64,000 nucleotides of DNA from Hedera helix (Eukaryota; Streptophyta; Magnoliopsida; Apiales; Araliaceae): positions 47,959,564 through 48,023,563 of the forward strand of contig OX359274.1 in NCBI GenBank assembly GCA_947179155.2, read 5' to 3'. The notes beneath the pieces are model-generated. The model was not told the origin of the DNA, ran no database searches, and saw only the letters and a list, made by a program, of their open reading frames with translations. This document shows positions 59,996-64,000 of this stretch, in pieces. Made by a program: the position numbers and the translations under genes. The stretch's first letter is position 1. Every line of letters begins with the position of its first letter.

Positions 59996-61223
59996 GAACT
60001 ATATTAAATAATTAATATAGGTTTTTTTTGTGTTTGAAATATTATCAAGTAATTAATGATAATGTTTCCTATGTGTTTATATACCCATAATTATATAATT
60101 ATGTGGTTCGTAAGGTTTATAAAGGTCATTATACTTACAAGTATAAGATACTAATTTAAGATCAAACTGATTTAATTGTTAGGTCCGTTCAAGGATTGTT
60201 AAATTAAGTTGGTTAGCAGTAAACGACGCACGAGGCAAGTCTTCTACCCTTAACTTGTACTTATTATTGCAATTATTATTCAACTTTAATTACTTTGAGC
60301 AATTCAATTATTGTTGAGCAAATATCTACACTCGTAGATATTTGACAGACCTTTAAGTGAATTAATTATCGAAAATTACTTCACATCGTTATTTATTATT
60401 GTATTCGCACATAGTGCTTTTGCAAACTGTTTAAGAACGTCTAAGCTAATTGTTTCGGCTAGACAAATGCATGTTAAATTCATTTAGTTGAATATTATAA
60501 AAGCTTATCCAAACCATTGGCTGGTGCGGATTCTTACAGTAAGACTGAGATAGAACAACCCTAGTTAAAGGGGATTTTTATTTGTCAGAGACCCGACAGC
60601 GCGCAAGAAAACTAAATGTGATGCATATACATAGGACATGAGAGGACTGATCCCCTCAAGTGTCCCGTTATTTTTAACAAGGAGTCAAACATTGTATGTC
60701 TGTTTTACCTTAGTAGCAGTTCATGGTCATTAAGGACCACTCAGCAGTAAAGAGTCAATTCCTTCTTTTATTGAACATTGATTCTTGTTATCCTTCACAA
60801 TTGCTATTGTTGAAACCTTGAAGTTATTTCCCTTCATCATGATATATCGTATGATTGTTGTTTATAAACTTGCTGAGCCATTTAGTTGCTCATTCTTGCT
60901 ATATCATGACTATATTTCATCCATTCCCGAAAGCTCTAAATCGGACAAAGGCAAGGGGAAAGCGAATGTTTAGTTTTAGTAATTGCATGTTAGTTTATAT
61001 TACTGTTATGTAATTACTGTTGTAAATCTTTTGTATTTCCCTTAAGATATGTAATGTTAAGATTAAGGTAATAGATCTTGGGAAGTGTAGCCTTTTGATT
61101 AAGGAACCTTTTGTATTATTCCGCGAAGTTTGAATACAATATATGTATTTCATTGTTGTTATGTATTGTACAGTGAGAACCAAACCCGAGGTTAAAGAAC
61201 CTGGATTTGGGGTCGTCACAGGT

Positions 61224-61235
61224 TGGTATCAAAGC
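61224..61235 (+). other. Primer-binding site of element C
   Basis: TGGTATCAAAGC, one base different from the canonical TGGTATCAGAGC, lies three bases after the LTR end. It marks the start of the internal region. Confidence 0.85.
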
Positions 61236-61463
61236 TGTAGGTTAGAAACGCTAGGATTTGCGAAACCTAGGTTATAACCTTAGTACTAAACTCTTATCGA
61301 GTGCGTTAGGAGATGAATTGGGGAGATTCATCATGTTGTGTATTTTTGGAGATGGATTGAGAAAATCCATCGAGCCGAGATGTACATGATAAAATATCAT
61401 TTCATTTCATCAATGAATATATTTTATTGCTGTACTAACATGTGTTATTTATGTTATTGTAGG

Positions 61464-62225
61464 ATGACGGAGATAGGACAGTCGAGCACTGCTGTAGAGA
61501 AGGTGATTTTTACGGATATCCACATGGATACAGTACAGCCACGGGTGGCTGCACCTGTCGAGGAGCCAGAGACGGATCCCGAAGAGGGAGATAGGAAGGA
61601 CGCTGTCTGGGGCGGAGTTATGGATCAGTACAGTGAGGAGGAGGCTGATACTGATGATGATGAGGATGAGGAGCCAGCGGAGTATATTGATGGCATGGGC
61701 ACTGTCGCCAGTGACATCATCGATACTCTCACTACGGCTAACGATGAGCTAGAGGGGAGGGTTCAGCACCTTGAGGAGCAGAACCAGATTCACCAGCAGA
61801 CAGAGCAGCAGTACAGAGATACAACTTATATGTTCTCTGGCGAGAACATAGAGCTGAAGGCGATGATGGCCGAGATGGAGGCCAAGTTAGTAGCCGCTGA
61901 GCTGAAAATTCAGCAGACACAGGCAGAGAGGGAGGCCATGAGGGGCCAGATGCAGCAGGCCGTTGAGGCGAGGTTAGATATGGAGTTTCAGCGTGATGCA
62001 ACTCATGGGCAGATGATGGAGCTGGAGGAGGAGGTTAGGGAGAAGAAGGTGAGGATAGATAGACTCAGTTACGTCTATCGCTCATCAGTTGGTAGGATCC
62101 AGAGTAGGGTGCACTATTACCCTGCCGAGGAGGGCCAGACCTTGCACACCATCAGTAGGGGTGTGGTTAGGGCTATTGGAGATGAGGAGTACGACGATGC
62201 GGTTCGTCGAGGGATGCGCCGTTAG
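61464..62225 (+). CDS. Extra ORF of element C: 253-residue acidic coiled-coil protein
   Basis: The ORF lies between the primer-binding site and gag on the coding strand. The first ~80 residues are acidic, with the dense cluster DTDDDEDEE (residues about 62-70). Residues about 88-200 are rich in Glu, Gln, Met and Leu with heptad-like spacing (DELEGRVQHLEEQNQIHQ; ELKAMMAEMEAKLVAAELK; MMELEEEVREKKVRIDRL), a long predicted coiled coil. A basic end follows (RRGMRR). It lacks zinc knuckles, protease and any domain I recognise. The chosen ATG follows a splice-acceptor-like TTATTGTAG; an in-frame ATG at 61,338 is open too but its peptide looks like non-coding DNA. The frame is intact, and codon composition is GC-richer than the LTR. 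Tat/Ogre elements also have an ORF ahead of gag; whether this one is related is unknown. Confidence 0.7.
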   Translation: MTEIGQSSTAVEKVIFTDIHMDTVQPRVAAPVEEPETDPEEGDRKDAVWGGVMDQYSEEEADTDDDEDEEPAEYIDGMGTVASDIIDTLTTANDELEGRVQHLEEQNQIHQQTEQQYRDTTYMFSGENIELKAMMAEMEAKLVAAELKIQQTQAEREAMRGQMQQAVEARLDMEFQRDATHGQMMELEEEVREKKVRIDRLSYVYRSSVGRIQSRVHYYPAEEGQTLHTISRGVVRAIGDEEYDDAVRRGMRR

Positions 62226-62570
62226 TTGTATTTTCTTTATTTATGATGTATGTACATAGATGCAGTAGAAACCCAACTTTTGTTTTGATAAAGGGTTAGT
62301 ATGTTGTAAATCCCAACTCTATGAAGTTGTGGGATATGTTAGATCCCGTCTTTTGTTTTAACTATCGGGGTTAGCAGCGTTTATAGCAGTATGCTTATGA
62401 TGTAAAAGTGCTACGCACTGTGTTTTAGCATATGAATATAAATGCATTTTCGTTTATGTTTATATGTGTCAAGATGATTATTTGTGCTTTAGTTTAAAAT
62501 ACTTAAGCTACAAAATGAAAGTAAAAAGATTGAAACAACTTTAATTAATTAAATTTTCTTTATACAGAAA
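62226..62570 (+). other. Spacer between the extra ORF and gag of element C
   Basis: It is 345 bp, AT-rich and non-coding, and ends in TTTTCTTTATACAG directly before AAAATG of gag, which looks like a 3' splice site with a pyrimidine tract. Confidence 0.5.
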
Positions 62571-64000
62571 ATGCCGCCACAGAGAAGAAATCAACGACTA
62601 CCCCCACCACCAGTTGAAGAGTCAGTTAACGCCGGAGGGGTACCACCCAACCCTGTCCAAGAGTTCGTAGAAATGCTAATGGGAGCATTTCGCGGACGCA
62701 ACGCAGAGGCTACTGGAGCAACAAACCCTGCCGCTTCACTAGCAACCTTTAAGGATTTCAAATTGATAGGACCACCCGAGTTCAAAGGAACCACGGATCC
62801 TATAGAAGCACAGACCTGGATAGAGGAGATGGAAAAAGTCTTCGAGGTCGCACGAGTTGGGGAGGAGCAAATGACCTCATTTGCTACCTTCATGATGAAA
62901 GGAGAGGCCAGCCACTGGTGGAAGGCTAATAAGAGTAGAGCCGGGGAGGGAACGATCGCGTGGGCGCGATTCAAAGAGGTATTCTTGGAAAACTACTTTC
63001 CAGAGAGTACAAAGGCTAGGATGAAAATTAAATTCCTAGAGCTGAAGCAAGGTAACATGTCGGTATCGGAATACGCCGCCAAGTTTAATGAATTAACGAG
63101 ATTTGCCACACACCAGGTGGATACTGAGGCGAGGCGCGCCAGAAGATTCGAACAGGGGCTGAAATCGTGGGTTTACAGTCGGGTAGCTGTTCTCCAGATT
63201 ACAAACTTTGCAACGTTACTGGAGAAAACTATCATAGCTGAGGGTGAAAATGAAGCTTTGAATAAGCACAACCAGGAGCGGAACAAGAAGAAAGGTGATG
63301 GAGGAAACCGAGAGGGCAGCAGTGGGGGCAGCAACTCGAACAAACGCAAATGGAATAACAACAGCAGTTCGGGGACACCCCAGGGCAGTGAATCGAAGAA
63401 AGCTAATAAATGCAGTCAGTGCGGAAAGAACCACACCGGGGAGTGCATGAAAGGAAGAAATGTCTGCTATAACTGTGGGCAAGAGGGGCACATCGCTCCT
63501 AATTGTCCCACACCAAAAAGGAAGGGAGGTTGTTTCGCCTGCGGGGCCATGGACCATCAATTTAAAGATTGTCCGAAAAAGAAGAACACCGGAGGGAGTT
63601 CGGGCTATAGGGGAAGCAACAGCAACAGCAACAACAACGCCAAACTGACCATTGGAGGGCCGGTGCCACAGAACAAACCAACGGCACGGACTTTCAACAT
63701 GACGGTGCAGGACGCCGTCGAATCAAAAGACGTGGTGTCAGGTATTATTCCGATCAATGATATAAATGCTTATGTATTATTTGATTCGGGCGCTACCTGT
63801 TCATTTGTGTCTGATGAATTCGCTAAACGGTTAGAATTGCCTAGACAAAAACTAGAGAACCCAATGAACATAGAAGTTGCAAATAAAGAAGTGATTCCTG
63901 TAGAGTATGTACATAGAAACTGTTGTGCTGAAATCAGGGGTCCGAAGTTTAGTGTAGATTTAATTCCAATACGTTTGGGGGAGTTTGACGTTATACTTGG
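62571..64000 (+). CDS. gag-pol: Ty3/gypsy gag-protease (start of gag-pol), runs off the window end
   Basis: The frame is open without a stop from ATG 62,571 to the window end (476 codons). It has a Pro-rich N-terminus, then a retrotransposon Gag capsid region (FKGTTDPIEAQTWI, ASHWWK, FLENYFPE, FNELTRFA, residues about 60-200). A Ser/Asn/Lys-rich linker follows, then three zinc-knuckle-like motifs. The first is a short C-x2-C-x3-H-x3-C; the second and third are canonical C-x2-C-x4-H-x4-C (CYNCGQEGHIAPNC and CFACGAMDHQFKDC). Next comes the retropepsin-like active site FDSGATCSF (residue about 405). Gag makes the particle that packages the RNA and the protease processes the polyprotein. RT, RNase H and integrase should follow outside the window. 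It looks intact in the visible part. Confidence 0.92.
   Translation, partial: MPPQRRNQRLPPPPVEESVNAGGVPPNPVQEFVEMLMGAFRGRNAEATGATNPAASLATFKDFKLIGPPEFKGTTDPIEAQTWIEEMEKVFEVARVGEEQMTSFATFMMKGEASHWWKANKSRAGEGTIAWARFKEVFLENYFPESTKARMKIKFLELKQGNMSVSEYAAKFNELTRFATHQVDTEARRARRFEQGLKSWVYSRVAVLQITNFATLLEKTIIAEGENEALNKHNQERNKKKGDGGNREGSSGGSNSNKRKWNNNSSSGTPQGSESKKANKCSQCGKNHTGECMKGRNVCYNCGQEGHIAPNCPTPKRKGGCFACGAMDHQFKDCPKKKNTGGSSGYRGSNSNSNNNAKLTIGGPVPQNKPTARTFNMTVQDAVESKDVVSGIIPINDINAYVLFDSGATCSFVSDEFAKRLELPRQKLENPMNIEVANKEVIPVEYVHRNCCAEIRGPKFSVDLIPIRLGEFDVIL

Larger units (their letters stand above)
53479..61220 (+). repeat. LTR C: 5' LTR of element C, split by LTR B
   Basis: It starts TGTAATGACCACG at 53,479 and continues to 54,045, where LTR B is inserted. 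It resumes at 57,944 (after the GATAA duplicate) and ends GGGGTCGTCACA at 61,220 before a primer-binding site. Without B it is about 3.84 kb, close to B's 3.89 kb. Landmarks match B in reverse order, for example TTGCTCATTCTTGCTATATCATG near 60,887. A TATA box is at 58,114. U3 is about 0.7 kb, and R/U5 about 3 kb, most of it AT-rich tandem DNA. Confidence 0.88.

Noticed and set aside
61738..62001. Minus-strand ORF of 87 residues under the coiled-coil ORF
   Set aside because: It is a shadow of the plus-strand frame with GC-rich codons; no family features.
62591..62974. Minus-strand ORF of 127 residues opposite gag, and others at 63,173-63,560
   Set aside because: They are shadows of the gag frame, which has clear capsid and zinc-knuckle motifs.
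1..64000. CRISPR array, operons, bacterial or phage systems
   Set aside because: The tandem arrays have no spacer-repeat regularity, and introns and plant retroelements show a plant nuclear genome.

Overview
This is an AT-rich stretch of a flowering-plant nuclear genome, probably a eudicot. The reasons are introns with GT..AG borders, tau-class glutathione transferases (GSTU), a plant USP-domain gene, a conserved plant-specific gene of unknown function, and dense plant transposons (Ty3/gypsy LTR elements with initiator-Met-tRNA primer sites, hAT, Mutator-like and PIF/Harbinger-like MITEs). The species cannot be told from the sequence.

Layout. 1-9,285: a Tekay/Del-like chromovirus with about 3.47 kb LTRs. 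It runs LTR end, internal region, complete LTR, start of a second internal region, and is then cut by an inverted LTR fragment. Its pol is decayed and the RT core is deleted. Where gag should be there is an unrecognised 211-codon ORF. 9,285-13,440: SINE-like, CACTA-like and MITE debris. 13,442-20,150: a GSTU tandem cluster with one intact gene (16,330-17,084), one frameshifted copy, one heavily broken copy and two fragments. 20,624-21,443 (minus): an intact four-exon universal stress protein gene. 21,560-38,050: gene-poor AT-rich DNA holding many short inverted-repeat elements, a Mutator-like MITE with its target duplication, and a MYB repeat fragment inside a possible transposon. 38,228-40,024: an intact five-exon gene for a 412/413-residue plant-specific protein; its start codon may lie at a splice junction. 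40,600-50,900: a second copy of the 346-bp MITE, a complete but degenerate hAT element (45,464-47,275) with a perfect 8-bp target duplication, and further MITEs.

50,939-64,000: three nested copies of one family of Ty3/gypsy LTRs, each about 3.85-3.9 kb where complete. LTR A (minus) is interrupted by element C (plus). The 5' LTR of C is in turn interrupted by a solo LTR B (minus) with target duplication GATAA. The internal region of C has a primer-binding site, an extra 253-residue acidic coiled-coil ORF, and an open gag-protease frame that runs off the window end.

The most promising undescribed items are the extra coiled-coil ORF ahead of gag in element C, the gag-replacing ORF in the Tekay-like element, the palindromic GC islands inside the long LTRs, and two home-grown families of short palindromic MITEs spread across the window. 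All assignments come from reading the sequence; no database search or folding program was run.
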